DNA from: Epiperipatus broadwayi
Taxonomy: Eukaryota; Onychophora; Udeonychophora; Euonychophora; Peripatidae
DNA: 64,000 nt
Direction of reading: 5' to 3'
NCBI GenBank assembly: GCA_028023455.1
Contig: JAQFVV010000012.1
Coordinates: 12,036,864-12,100,863 of the forward strand
Position numbers and translations under genes: made by a program. Under the pieces are notes generated by a model. It was not told where the DNA came from. It saw only the letters and a program-made list of their open reading frames with translations, and ran no database searches. Positions 26,226 to 38,586 of this stretch are shown piece after piece (within the stretch, counting starts at the first letter, position 1; each line of letters opens with the position of its first letter).

Positions 26226-26292
26226 TTGTATGAGCATGACAGCTATATAACGTATCATCTGTTGGTGCTTGAGTTTGATTCTCAAACAAATA
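26226..26292 (+). other. tRNA-like relic (possible SINE head)
   Basis: A T-arm of exact geometry is present (TTGAG, loop TTTGATT, CTCAA, 26269-26285), preceded by a 4-nt variable region and a 5-bp anticodon-like arm (TAACG/TGTTG with wobbles, loop TATCATC, 48-64). The D arm and acceptor pair poorly and U33 is missing, so this is a relic at best. Confidence 0.3.
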
Positions 26293-26299
26293 AAATACT

Positions 26300-27990
26300 T
26301 TGGATGGCAGGATTTGTTCCAGCAGCCGAGATGGGCCATGGTCATAGTTATGCTTCATATAGCTGTGATTTGACCATGGATATAATTGATGGTTAAGGTA
26401 TCAATGGTATTCTCCCCTCCTCTTCAAGTGTCAGCATATTCCCATAGTATTAAAGATATAATTGAAGAATTGTGTAACATAAAGGATAATAAAAGAAAGG
26501 TCTTATAATAAAGAATGAAATGATAAATATAAAAGTTATTATTAAAAAACTAATGAATATAAGAAAAGAAGTATAATAATGAATAAATATGTATTAATCA
26601 TGATAATAAGTGTATTAAAAATGTTAAAACTTAGTTAAAGTCAAGATAAAAGATATTAAATATAGGAAGTGCTGCCAAAGTGTGATAAAAGTTGCTCAAA
26701 AAGTTATTCCAAAAGTTAATACAACTAAGTAAGTTCAGAGGGATCTGGTTCAATATAGATATATTGTAACGAGCACATGCCATTACATTATTTATTTTAA
26801 AAATTACACATTGAAAAGTTCACAAATAAAAACTTTTGTAAGAAATAAAAATTGAAAGTTAAAAGTCATGTAAACGTTATATATATAAAATCACACAGAT
26901 CTTTATTAAAAAAAGAAAAGTTTTAAAACTAAATATTAAGAAAAAAAAGACTTGAAAGATTTAAAGATAAAAAGAATGCACAATAAATTAATTAATGCTA
27001 TTGTAAAATGGAAATGATTATTTTAATTAGTTAAAAGTAAACTAGCCTTTGGGCATTTCAAAATGTATAAGTAAAGGTCAGGTAGGAGAAAAAACAAAAG
27101 AAACTAGTAGCCAATAAAAGAAATCCCTCAGGAAATGGACCTCAATGAAAAGATCATCATCGTCATGATGTAATGTCCACTGGATCCAAAAGTTTACAAT
27201 AAAAGGAAAAGTTTGGAAATAAAAATTAATTAGAGAAGATAGAGATGTAAAAGCAGAGGTGTGCCAGAGTTGAAGGAGAATGAATTGGAAAGATGCACTC
27301 TTCAATCCCTTCACTTTTGCTATAAAAAATAAAAAAAGAAAGAAAGAGAAATGACCAATTGTTTTTCTATTTTGTGGACCACAGAACATCAGGGCCCAGA
27401 AAAATACCATCTACCATAAAGGACCAATGGCTAACTGGATACCAATCTTTTCAGGATGGTGTGAGAATTCACGTTCAAAATTATAAGCAACTACAAAATA
27501 TGGACCTTTTAAAATTGTAAGAACTTTAGATAATTCATGAACATTAAGTATAAAACTTTCCCAATATTCAAATTATAGCAATAGTATTTCCTATCTGACC
27601 AAACTAAATTATTTATTAATTATTTTTATTGAATGTATTATTTGTTTATTAAATCATTTCCCATTAATTTATTTTCCATTCTTTTAAGTTTTTGTTATGA
27701 TTTTTTTTTGTTAAACAACTTTTTAAAAAAATGTTAAATTTAAGTTGGGCATGAATGGCTGCATAGAATCATAAAGTTATGTTAATTTAAGGGAGAGTAA
27801 ATTTTAGGTTATTTGTTTCATGGTTAGATTGGGTCAATGGATTGGATATATCGATATAATTAGTAAATGTAGTATGAGGTCTGCTACGTGCAGGATCACC
27901 TTATATGCCACACTCAGGTGAAATAAGCCTTTCTTATTAACCAACGGAAACAGATGGTATTCCCTGCTTTTTGAATCATCCCTTTTTAGC
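26300..27990. other. Unassigned AT-rich DNA with possible decayed coding
   Basis: An inverted repeat CCATGGTCA/TGACCATGG lies at 26336-26379. On the plus strand near 27330-27510 a reading VDHRTSGPRKIPSTIKDQW followed by a further stretch looks protein-like, but I cannot name a family. The minus-strand frame at 27078-27410 is low in complexity and probably its shadow. Confidence 0.3.
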
Positions 27991-28017
27991 CTATGGAATG
28001 GGATAGTAAGACAGAAA

Positions 28018-28560
28018 ATGCAGTCCCTTCCTATGGAGTATTCCTGTTCTATACATGAAATTAGAAAATCTAATGTTGATTCAGATGCTAAGTTTTTGGA
28101 AATGAAAACTGAATTAAAAGCTGATTCAGATTCTAAGCTTAATGAATTGAAATCCAATTCAGATGCTAAATTTTATAAATTGAAAGTTGATTGCAATATT
28201 AAGTTTAATGAGTTATGCGCTAAATTAGATGAAATAAACATTCAATTTAATGATTCTAAAAGATTAGAAGATAAGGTTGATAAATCTCAAATTAGATTTA
28301 AAGCTAGATTCAATGTACTTTAAGCTCACTTTGAGATCAGATTTAATGATTTACAAATTAAATTTAAGAAATCACAAAGAGTTTAATAAAAAAGTTGATA
28401 AATTACAAAAGGCTACTAAGGAATTTTAGGTTAAAATTAAAACCGAATCAGAGGATTTTAAGCACAAGTTTAATAAATTTACAGGAGAATGTAAATCTGA
28501 GTTTAAAAAGCTCCATAAGACATTAACTAATCTAAAACTGTGATTAAAAAGCTACAAAAT
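28018..28560 (+). pseudogene. Decayed coiled-coil (gag-like) frame
   Basis: The open part (28018-28323) starts at ATG after an in-frame stop and encodes 101 residues with 11-residue repeats: DSDAKFLEMKT, DSDSKLNELKS, NSDAKFYKLKV, DCNIKFNELCA. The pattern of Lys/Glu/Asp with regularly spaced Leu/Phe fits a hendecad coiled coil. After the stop, similar sequence continues with interruptions to about 28620, and near 28785 FEEFQDYLKVHDNA can be read, reminiscent of retroelement capsid proteins. I infer a retrotransposon gag relic, but a host coiled-coil pseudogene is possible. Confidence 0.45.
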
Positions 28561-29530
28561 GAATATAAAGAGTTTCAAATAAAATGTCAACGTTTTCCAG
28601 AACAAGTGAATACAAATAAGCAAACTATATCCAATGACTATGGACATTTTTAAAAGATAGATAGAAAATAAATATCAAATCACTACAAAATTTAAAGAAG
28701 AAATGGAATTAATTTATAATTAATATAAGAATTTTTTGGTGAAAATTATAAAGGAATCTAAAGTTAATAATGGCAATGGGAAATCATTTGAAGAATTTCA
28801 AGATTATCTTAAGGTGCATGATAATGCTATAACTAGCTGACTAGATGAGATGAAATAGACATTGATAAAGACTTGGATGAACATTTTTTATATATTTGTA
28901 CTAATGAAAAATTTATACAAGTTTTGCAACTCATAGTATTACATTGAGCAAAAATTATTTGAAATAAATCTTAATATAAATAAAGATAAGGTTGGCACCA
29001 ATAATCAAATTACAACAGTTAAAACAAATTAAAGGAGATGATGATAGTGGTAAAAAATAAACTAACAGAATCACAAGACTCTGACATTAAGAATAAAAAC
29101 AGTCTGGATACTAGTGTAAAAAAGATTATCAAAATATGGGACATAAACTCATACAAGAAAGAAAGGATTTATATTTAAAGAAGATTATGTTTATTATGAA
29201 ATTAATAATTTTTTTCTGGTATATGTAGAAAATAGTCAGTTCACTGAAACAGGAAATTATCATCATATAAATTTGAATGCTGTTTGATTTATATAAGTAA
29301 AAATATTTAAGAAGTTAAATGTGAAAAAAGTTAGCAATCACTACACACATCTTCTAAAGATTTATGGCTGCCATTACTTATGGTGATCTCAAACATTTAA
29401 TAATTATAAACTTTTTGGAATGAGGATAGACAAATAGTATAAGATATCAAACTTTATAAAAGAAATATAATAATATTAAGGGTAGTTGCACACCATTTTC
29501 AAAACGTCAGGTAGCTAATTGTATTTTTAT
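28561..29530 (+). other. Possible continuation of decayed retroelement
   Basis: Short protein-like readings persist in changing frames to roughly 29300 (for example KKGFIFKEDYVYYEINNFFL near 29160). No RT, protease or integrase motif was found. Function unknown. Confidence 0.25.
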
Positions 29531-29534
29531 ATTA

Positions 29535-29806
29535 GACTATTTTCATCATCTAATATTTTGTATTGAATGTCTTTAGAAAAATTTAACTTTATTTAAATAT
29601 TCCAAATACATTCAACTGTTAGTAATTGCACATAAAACAGGTTAGTATATGCACAGTGTTTCAAGAGGTATTATTATCCTCTCATCTTCAGGTGTTGCTG
29701 GCCTGACTAGTGACAGTACTAGCAAGGGATTCGACCTGGACTCTTAGATTCTTGAGGATTGAATTTTAAGGTAATCCTCTAATCAACTGATCCATCCTTC
29801 CAAAGG
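29535..29806 (-). mobile_element. tRNA-derived SINE-B, older copy
   Basis: Minus-strand order: head GGATGGATCAGTTGATTAGA (box-A-like), box-B-like GGTCGAATCCC, then GGCCAGCAACACCTGAAGAT, a GAGG/CCTC hairpin, TTGAAACACTGTG, ACTAACCTG, and an AT-rich tail with AAATAAAGTT. The same modules in the same order occur at 49275-50092. It is diverged by perhaps 20-25 percent from those copies. The head abuts the Penelope-like fragment at 29833. Confidence 0.75.
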
Positions 29807-29832
29807 CAACAGTCAATAGAAATTTCATATAT

Positions 29833-30110
29833 TTACCTATGAAGTTCCTGCTGATTTCTCCACTTTTTTCTAAGAGCAAAATTGATTAGTGGTTTCCATA
29901 CATTATGTATAGTCACATTAGGTTGACTTATGGGATTTTTTGCCATTGTCACGTGAGTAGCTTCTTGAAATTTTCTTCTTTGTACCTTTTCTTTATCCAA
30001 TATTTTTGTATTTTCCCAATTGAACATATGTTCATTGGTACATACATGGTCTGATACCTTAGACACATCTGTTTTTTTCTTCTAATTATCTTGTTTTTGG
30101 GAAAGAGAGT
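29833..30110 (-). pseudogene. Penelope-like element, GIY-YIG C-terminus
   Basis: A 77-residue open frame (30066 to 29833) contains EHMFNWENTKILDKEKVQRR, KFQEATHV and NVWKPLI. This is the characteristic C-terminal part of Penelope-like GIY-YIG endonucleases: the H-FNWE-KILDKE block, the R-KF-EA-HV helix with the metal-binding Glu, and the terminal hydrophobic WKPL-like element. Upstream (to 30110) the frame is broken. The ATG at 30066 is probably incidental. Known role: DNA nicking in target-primed retrotransposition. This fragment alone would not function. It is a different copy from that at 22.4-23.1 kb, which covers other domains. Confidence 0.75.
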
Positions 30111-30119
30111 ATCCCTCAA

Positions 30120-32530
30120 GTGTTTAAATCTTTACAGTACATGTGTAGTGGAGTGACCCCTAATGATTGTGACAGATTAAAAACATAATACTATATAAAT
30201 AAATAACTCATTGTACATTATTTATAGATATTGTGTACCTTATTGAGTTTTAAATAAAATACATCTAAAATATGACATTTTTTTTGCAGACATAAATAAG
30301 ATATAGCCAACTACATGAGATAAATATTAATCATCATAAAGCAGATCACACTAGAAAAATATTTTTTTTACAAAAATTATATTTAATACAAAATATATTA
30401 AATAAAATCACTTTAAAGAACCTTCACATAAGTTTTATAGAAGTTGATGTTATTCATATAATCATGAATCGTAATCCGCAAAAAGCCATAAAGAGTTACA
30501 TTTTGCTTCTAGACTTTAGGCCAAGCATGCTTCTTATAGACTTATATTAAATACTAATTATTATTTGTTTGTTTTTTTTTTTTTCAAAATATTCATTTGA
30601 ATCACTATTTCTAAAAGGAACAGATTGAAACAAAATGCAAAAAGTGTATTTTTCAATGTGTGTGTACATAAAAATACACGGAAAACTATAATTAGTCATG
30701 ATGTTGAAGTATTTTATAAAGAAAAGTTTTCCGCTGAAGAAATTAAAAGACAGCTTCGCAAAACACTAAATTAAACAGAAAAATGCAATATCGTGTTGTA
30801 TATGTGGCTGTTTTACGCGTGTATATATATAAGTTTTATTTACATTTAATATTGATTCCTAATTTTTAGTTTTGTTTTGCAAATGGAAATCCTGAATAGA
30901 TTTTTAATGATAAAAAACTAGATATCTATAAAAAGTTTACCAAAAACATTTAATATATATATAAATTTCGTAATTGTAAAAAATACATTCTTGTAGTTAT
31001 TTACATTTTGTTTCAACTTTATCAAAAATTTCTTATTATGCAGTTTATGTTTTTTTTCCCCATTGAAAAAAAAAATATTTTTATTATTTATTTATAAAAA
31101 GATAATATTAAGTTTATTTATTTTGCCTGACAAATACGCCTTTAGCAGTTTTTCAAAGAAATGTTTTTTATGATAGATCTTATAAAATATTGCCTTTTGC
31201 AAGCTGTTAAATAAATAGCTAACTTCTATATTTTAAAATCTACTCTGAATAGATTTAGTGAAATCAATGTCGAAGACATTTGTGTGAAAAATAATCTCTG
31301 TTGAAAGTTACTGAATAAATCGATGGAATTTTGATGAAAAATAATGTAATTCTTTCACATTTTCTATTCCAATAATATGTATCACTTTCATTTTATGTTT
31401 TTTTAAAAAATGATTTGAAATATTCAACAAATCTATTGCTGCAAAATGATTATTATAATTTATAAATTAGAATTAAAACAGATTTTATTAAGTAAAGAAA
31501 AGAAAATTTTAAACTCATTAAAATTTCGAAATACATTTATAAATCTTTTGTGACATCTATTTTTAATTGTTTAATTTTATATAGTTTTCTGACTTTCTAT
31601 TTAATTCTTATTTACCCCATGGAGATGTGAATCTGTTTTGGAGTTATATTAGTACCAATGTCTTTTTCAGTATCTTGTTACATGCAAAGTAAATATTGTA
31701 ATAAAAATAGCTTTGCAGATATCAAAGGTTTTTCAATCAATCCCTAGCTTCAAACATTGAAAAAAAGGAGGAGAGACATAAATTGCTCAGTTCGGAAAAA
31801 AAAAGTGTTAAATTTTATCCATTTAGATTCTTTAATGTAACTTGTTCTCAAAGGGAAAATCACATAAATATTTGTTGTCAAGTTAATACTGTGTTTTCTT
31901 TCTCTCTACTCTTTTCTTTATAATTGTTAATAATATGTACCTACAATAAAAATAAGACTATCTTATTTTTATTGTAATTAATTTTAAAAAAATATACTTT
32001 AAATAATTTCAAAATATACTGCACTCTTTTCAAGGATATTTTAAGATGAGTATAAATTTTAATATATAGGCAATAATGTCTATTGCTTTTGTTTTTGTCT
32101 TTTAAATTGATGAGATTATAGGTTTTGTATTCATGAATTTGTTTACACCATTAAAAAACAAAAATGGGTTTTATTTGAGTCTTTGATTAATTTTATTATC
32201 TAACTCTTCTCAACCAAATGATGCTAACTTTTGATCATGTAATTTTTAGCTTTAATATTTAAAGAAAATTATATCGATTATAAGTTAATTTTTAAAATTA
32301 AAAAAGGTTAAAATAATTATTCGAATTTACACATTAAATTTAATTTTAAATACTATCTTGCAATATTTTTTAAACATTGTCTTTTTTTATGCTTTGAAGC
32401 TTTACAAAGCTATTATCATCTACATGAAAATAATGATTATTAACAAGTTAATATATATTTTTAGAACTATTAATTTTTATATTGTTTGAGAACTAACTAC
32501 ATTTATGATATTGGATCATATAACATTAAT
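30120..32530. other. AT-rich non-coding DNA
   Basis: No coding frames, structured RNAs or repeats shared with other regions were seen. Confidence 0.5.
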
Positions 32531-32536
32531 CTAGAA

Positions 32537-32600
32537 CAGTGGTTCCCAACTGCTGGTACCAATATGTGAATACCAAGTTACCGGTATGTGACAAGTAAAA
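32537..32600 (+). mobile_element. hAT-type transposon terminus
   Basis: CAGTGGTTCCCAACTGCTGG followed by TACCGGTATGTGAC resembles the left end of many hAT superfamily non-autonomous elements (CAGTGGTTCCCAAC start, then a GGTACCGG-type palindromic segment). The matching right end was not found, so the element is truncated or too decayed to follow. Confidence 0.5.
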
Positions 32601-32699
32601 CAATAACAAAATATATTAAGTATAACATGTAATTATTTTTTAAAACATTTTTATTTTGAAAAAAAATATCACAAAAGTATAATTACAATTTATCCACTA

Positions 32700-32790
32700 C
32701 TTTGAACACTTTTTAGCAAAAACCTTTTATTGTATCTATATGCATACACAGTCTTACATTTCTACCTGCAGTCTTCTTCAGAACTATGAT
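32700..32790 (-). repeat. Relative of the 42.2-kb hairpin
   Basis: Minus strand: TTCTGAAGAAGACTGCAGG, GAAATG, an AATAAA-like stretch, then TTTTGCTAAAAAGTGTTCAA. The 42164-42387 hairpin has TCTGATGAAGACTGCTGG, GAAAC, AATAAA and TTTTGCTAAAAGTGTAAA in the same order. Probably the same 3'-end module of a retroelement. Confidence 0.55.
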
Positions 32791-32799
32791 ATAATGAAC

Positions 32800-33730
32800 A
32801 ACATAAAATACATAACTATATAAATAATACCATAAAAAATGTAAACGATAAAATTAATAAAATAATAAAAAAAAAAACATAAAATATATAACAAAACACA
32901 ATAAAACTGAAATAAATATAATCAAACTCAAATAAAATAATCCAGTAATATAAAATAAAATATGCAATATAAATATAAAATAAATATAAATTATATATGG
33001 GTATTCCTGACTGTATACATGCATATTCATGAACAGCTTAATTTAAATATATTATTCATTTTTATTATTTTTTTAATAATCTCTTAATTAGTTCTATTCC
33101 TTATATACTTAAACTTTAGTTTTATTAGTTCCACCTTAATAAAATACTTAATAATTTTATTAAGCTCAGATTCAACCAAATCTAATAAAACTAATAAGCA
33201 AGATATTTATGATGATTTGCAATCAAAATGGTATTTTAACTGCAAATAGGAAGAAAAAATAGCAGTTTAGATAATGTAGTTTTAGGTGCAAAAATGAAGC
33301 AGATAAATAACTTCAAAATTTTTATGACTTCAATAAAGTTTTTATTATCATCTATTTTTTAAAGCTTAAAAGTGTATAACATACATTTGGTATCACAAGA
33401 TAGAGATTAATTGAATCAATTAGACATATTTTATGGCATCTGGTGATAAAAAAAATTGAATAAATTGTGATTTTTTTTCCCACAGATATTGCATGAATAA
33501 AATAAATTATACATAGAACAAAAGAAATAAATATGAATCTGAAAAATTTGATTGAAATGAAATATATAATAAAAAATGTCAGAATCATAAGGTAAGGTGA
33601 TAAATGCAAGCAAAATTACAGAAAACAAAAAGCAGCAATATAAACATCTTTTTTAAACATCAAATAAAAAATATTGAGAATTATATATATGTTGCTGTTT
33701 ATTTTTAATATAACTTGAATTGCAAATTGG

Positions 33731-33782
<52 letters not shown>

Positions 33783-36700
33783 TACTATATATGTAATAAA
33801 ATAATATTGTATATGAAAAATGTAATAATATTTATATTTTAATAGGAAATAATAAAAAATTATAATAAAATGACTTGAAGTTAAAAAATTAAAAAATATA
33901 TAGAGAAAAAGAGAAATTTTAATAATACTTAACTTCAATAAAATCTCCAAATTACAATCGCGAAATTGGCAAAAAAAATAAGGGCAAAACTTTTACTGAC
34001 TAATAAGATTATTTTTCAAACAATGAAAAAAGAGAGCAAATATTTTACTTATATAAATATTTGAGAAACCAAAAGAAAATTGAATGAATTCTAAAGAGTG
34101 GGTGTGTGTATTATATATATAATATAGTTTATAATAATAGCTAGATTATTAGATAAAAAAAATATTGGGTTTTAAATATTCAAGTATTCTGTTTACTTCC
34201 TGTCAAGCACAGAAAATATGTATGAGTTTTAATCAGGGAAAAAATAATTTTGGAAGTATGGAGCAACAAAAATGTACATCTGAATTTTAACAAAACGGTA
34301 AATTCAATAAATGAATGAATAAAATAAATCTATATCTTTACTATTCACTTAATAAATATGAATTGTATTAAAATTAATTCAGTTGATTCTTTATCATATT
34401 GTTATAAAGATAGCCTATTTTTTTATTCTCATAATCAATAACTTGAAATATCACGAAATTTTAATTTTATTACTTTCCATTAGCAGATTACTAAGTGAAG
34501 AGATCAAAATAATTTGACATTTTTAATGATTATTTATGAATGCTTTAAATATATATTAGTGAAATAAAGTATTTGAAATATAAGCATTAAACATTTTTGT
34601 TTCAGAAGTATTGATAATGCTTATGCAAATTTATTTTAAGAATTGCAAAGTTTGAATTCTGGTTTCTAGATAGATTTAATTTTGATTTTGCTTGAGTACT
34701 TTAACTATATAGCTATTTATTCATTTCTCAGTAGAATATTTTTGAACTGGTTTATACAGTTTTGTATGATGAAGATGACTTGTTATATCTATTCTCTAAA
34801 TACCCAAACTAATGTAAGAATAGCTTGAGAACTCTGGAAACAGAAAAATATTGATTGATTCAAAGAATGTTATCTAGTTAGACATTCTTCACAAGTCCTG
34901 GCCAACAGACTTTAAATTCAATAATTAAATTGTTCTACCATTACCTTGTAGTAAACTATATTTCTCTAAAAGTGGTTTAATAATTACTAAAGGTAGCTTG
35001 CTGACTCAATGATAAGTGATAGCTCTTTACTATGAATATTCACAAATCACATATTAAATCTTAAGTAACTTAATAGTTCTGTCTCAAACAGATTACATAG
35101 ATTTTAAAAATTATTTTGAATTTATTTTTTACACATTTCTAGAAATTAATTTGATAAAAAACAGACAAAAAAATTCAAATGTTTTTTAACTATATCAAAC
35201 ATCTAATTAAATTTTAAAAATACAGGATTCAATTAAAGGAAATTTGTTAATATAATTTCAATATTAGCATTATATATATTGTAACCTTTTTATTTTGCTA
35301 CATTACTCTATGGATGAGAATAATAATCAATTTTTCATAAAAAATTTAAAATTTTATACCATAGTTAGTTATAACATATTATTTAATATATAAAATAGAT
35401 TAGGATAAACTGTCTTCAATATTAAAATTAAGTTAGGTTACTGTAAAGTAGTATAATTTAAGTAATAAAGTTGAGATATAAAATGCTTATTTATAAGATA
35501 AAAGTGTATTTTTATTAAAATCATATATTATAATGTTAAATCAATAGTCTTAATAAGTAAAGATAATATTTTTGTAGTTATTAACAGTCTAATTTTAAAA
35601 TTATTATTTAATTATTAGTTTTTTAATTATCTGATAATGATGGAATAAATGCAATCTGAAACATTTGTGAATAAGCACATTTATGTAACAATTTATTGAA
35701 TTTTTCTCCATTGTTCTTAAAGGTGATGTATTACTTACCTAAATTAAATGTTGCATTTTTTAAAACTTTATTATATCAATTTTATAACAGTATCAAAAAT
35801 AATTATTCTAGTCACATAAATAATAATTATTTAGGTATTAAAAATTTAAGTTGTAATAAAAAGTGTTTATGTTAAAAGTTGTATTTAAATATTGTATTAA
35901 AATAAAATTTAAAAATATATTATTTAATAATATTTATTATTAAATTATTTTAAAAAACTAGAAAGAAATAATTGATATGTAAATTTTAGCAAGTGTCTGG
36001 AATTAATTGACCAATCATGTAGGGGTAGATTATTTCTATAAATCCAGGTGAGCAGAAGTAAAAAAAAAAAAGAAATCAAGAAAATTCTGGAGATAGTCAG
36101 AAAATTTTGAGGAGAAAATCAAGGAATAGAACTGCATTCATTATAATTTTTAAATTTAAATTTATTTTAAGTTTATTATTTTGTTCTTTATTAAAAGTAA
36201 CAACAGTAACTGATAAAACTATGGAAAATATTTTAAAAAGTTTAGATACCTATTATAATATGGAATAGAAAAATCAAAATCTTCCTTGTTGGTACTATAC
36301 AAATCACCTAAGAAGCTATGATAATTGAAGGAAAAAATATATCCTTAGAAGAATAGAATGTCTTTAGTAAAATTGCTGAATATCAAACTGTTTTGCTCAT
36401 AGAAGAATGCAAAGAATATGTAAGGAATTTATATTTATTCATATTCATATGTTGAATGATAGAGAACATTTTTTATTAATTTTATCAGATAGCAGTAAGA
36501 AAAATAGACTTTTATTCAGAAAAGCTATTTGTATTTTATATTTTAGATTTATGAGAGACTTTAGCAGAGCATTAATAAATCTAAGGAGAAAATGCTGATT
36601 AATTATTTTTTTGTGAAAATTTATTTATTAACTGCTACCCCATTTAAACAGTAATTCATGAGTGTTTTAGTATAATCAATATATACTAACCAGAAGGAGA

Positions 36701-38380
36701 ATTTTAATATTTTGTGTTTTAACAAGTATTATTAAGGTTATTGAAATGCTAAGTGCAAATAATTTTAAGAAGTATAAAAATTGGATAAATCTATCAATAT
36801 TTTTGGAATTATTAAGATAGTTAGTGTGAACAATTTGGAGTATTTTTAAACTGGATAATTTGGCCATGAATAGTTGAATGCTGACTGAAAGAAAACTTTT
36901 AAAGTTTGATAAATGTTTCAGTAAATATTATATAAATTTGCTTTGTCAGTAACATAGGAAGAATGAATTTTAGTATAAGAACTTTTTATTTGTTATTGAT
37001 GAGTAATATTTCTCTTGTATTTCTTTCATATCTTGCATTCATGCTGCAAGGGTGGTGAAATAGCATTGAGGGGAGAAAGAAAAAAACTTTGTTAACTGGT
37101 TGATATGGAGACTAGTGCTTCCCTTATAATTCAGTTCAAGGAATGAAAGGAATTATTATTTTCTTAGTTATTGAAATATGAGATAGTTTTAAGTTAATAT
37201 TAATATGTTTATAATTATTCTTAATATGTAGTAGTTTTAAGATTTATAATATTTTAGGATTTTATATTTGATATAAAAAAGTGAAAATGAATTTTTTTTA
37301 CTGTTATTTGTAATGATTCTATAATGTCAAGAAGTTATGTCAACTAGAGAATCACCAATAATAATCATAATAATATATGATTGAGGGAACTTTCATTTAT
37401 TATATTTAATATAAAATATTAGTATTTAATAATGCAAACTAAAATTCAGGTAAAATTAATCATATTTGTTGTTTATATTCATGTGATGATAATTTACAAG
37501 TGATATGGATATAGTTATCATAATCTGTATATGATTATATATTGTATAAATAATTGATCTCTGAACAAGTTATAAATAATTAAATGGATGTACTTTTGAC
37601 AAGTTAAATATCATAAATCATTTGTTTGTTTTATTTTAGTTTTCTTGGTGTTTAAGATATGCCGTATTTAGAAGTTTGGATATAATTTTTATGAAAAGAT
37701 ATATAGTACTTATATCAAATGTTTCAATAGACAATTAGTGGTTCAGGAAAGTAGTTATTAGGAAATCCTGTAGTGATAGGAATATATTTAATATTAAGTG
37801 TAATACAGTTAAAGCAAGTCTGTTTTATGATACAGGGACAGTAGCATTTTTCATAAATCTATAAGATCTTAAAGAGAAGCTAAGATAAATGTTAAGGTAG
37901 ACAGAAGAAAAATGTGACCTTAAGTTATGTATCCATGCTATCATTATTTCTCATAGTTCTATAAGATGTCAATCCCTCACTTTTAAGCACTGTTATCATA
38001 CTGGTCCACACATTGTATTTGATAATTGTAATGTTGAGTAAAGAATAATAGAATATCAAGTGAGTTCAAGAATTTAGTTAATGCAAGAAGAGTTAAATAT
38101 TAAACAAATGAAATATTAAAAGATTGTTTTTAAATAAAGATTTGAAGAATATTTGTATTATATTCCAAAATTTTTAGAGATCAAATTATAGAGTGCATGT
38201 GGGAGTGATGTGAAATGTAATAATGGAAAATAAAGCCAGATAGTGATGCATATTGTTAAAAATAATATAAATTAATACCACATCATACTTACTATTGAAA
38301 TAGTAATATATTGTTTTATAATTAAAAATAAACATACAATAAATAATAAGTTATAGAATTATAATGAAGTTATTTTATTG
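32800..38380. other. AT-rich non-coding DNA with a TAA microsatellite
   Basis: Apart from the TAA run at 33732-33782 this long stretch shows only A/T-rich sequence. Short frames, such as 36407-36598, have skewed low-complexity composition and no recognisable domain. Confidence 0.5.
33732..33782 (+). repeat. (TAA)n microsatellite, ~17 units
   Basis: A pure run of about 51 bp of AAT repeats. Confidence 0.97.
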
Positions 38381-38586
38381 TTTAAGTAAATAAATCATAA
38401 TAGAAGAATATTTTTTGTGAAAATGTAGAATATAATGTATGAGCTATTTACATGTTTAGTATAAAAATATTATGGAATGTTTAAGTAAATAAATCATAAT
38501 AGAATATTTTTGTGAAAATGTAGAATATAATGTGTAAGTTGTTAACATTATTAATATGTTTAGTACAGAAATATGATGGAATATTT
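38381..38586 (+). repeat. ~100-bp tandem duplication
   Basis: The units 38381-38479 and 38480-38586 both begin TTTAAGTAAATAAATCATAA and contain GTGAAAATGTAGAATATAAT. They differ by small indels, so this is a fairly recent duplication. Confidence 0.85.

Noticed and set aside
26214-26396. 60-residue plus-strand frame as a small protein
   Set aside because: It overlaps a tRNA-like structure and a palindrome; no domain is recognisable.
33352-33950. Overlapping minus-strand Phe/Ile/Tyr-rich frames
   Set aside because: Low-complexity translations of AT-rich DNA and the TAA microsatellite.
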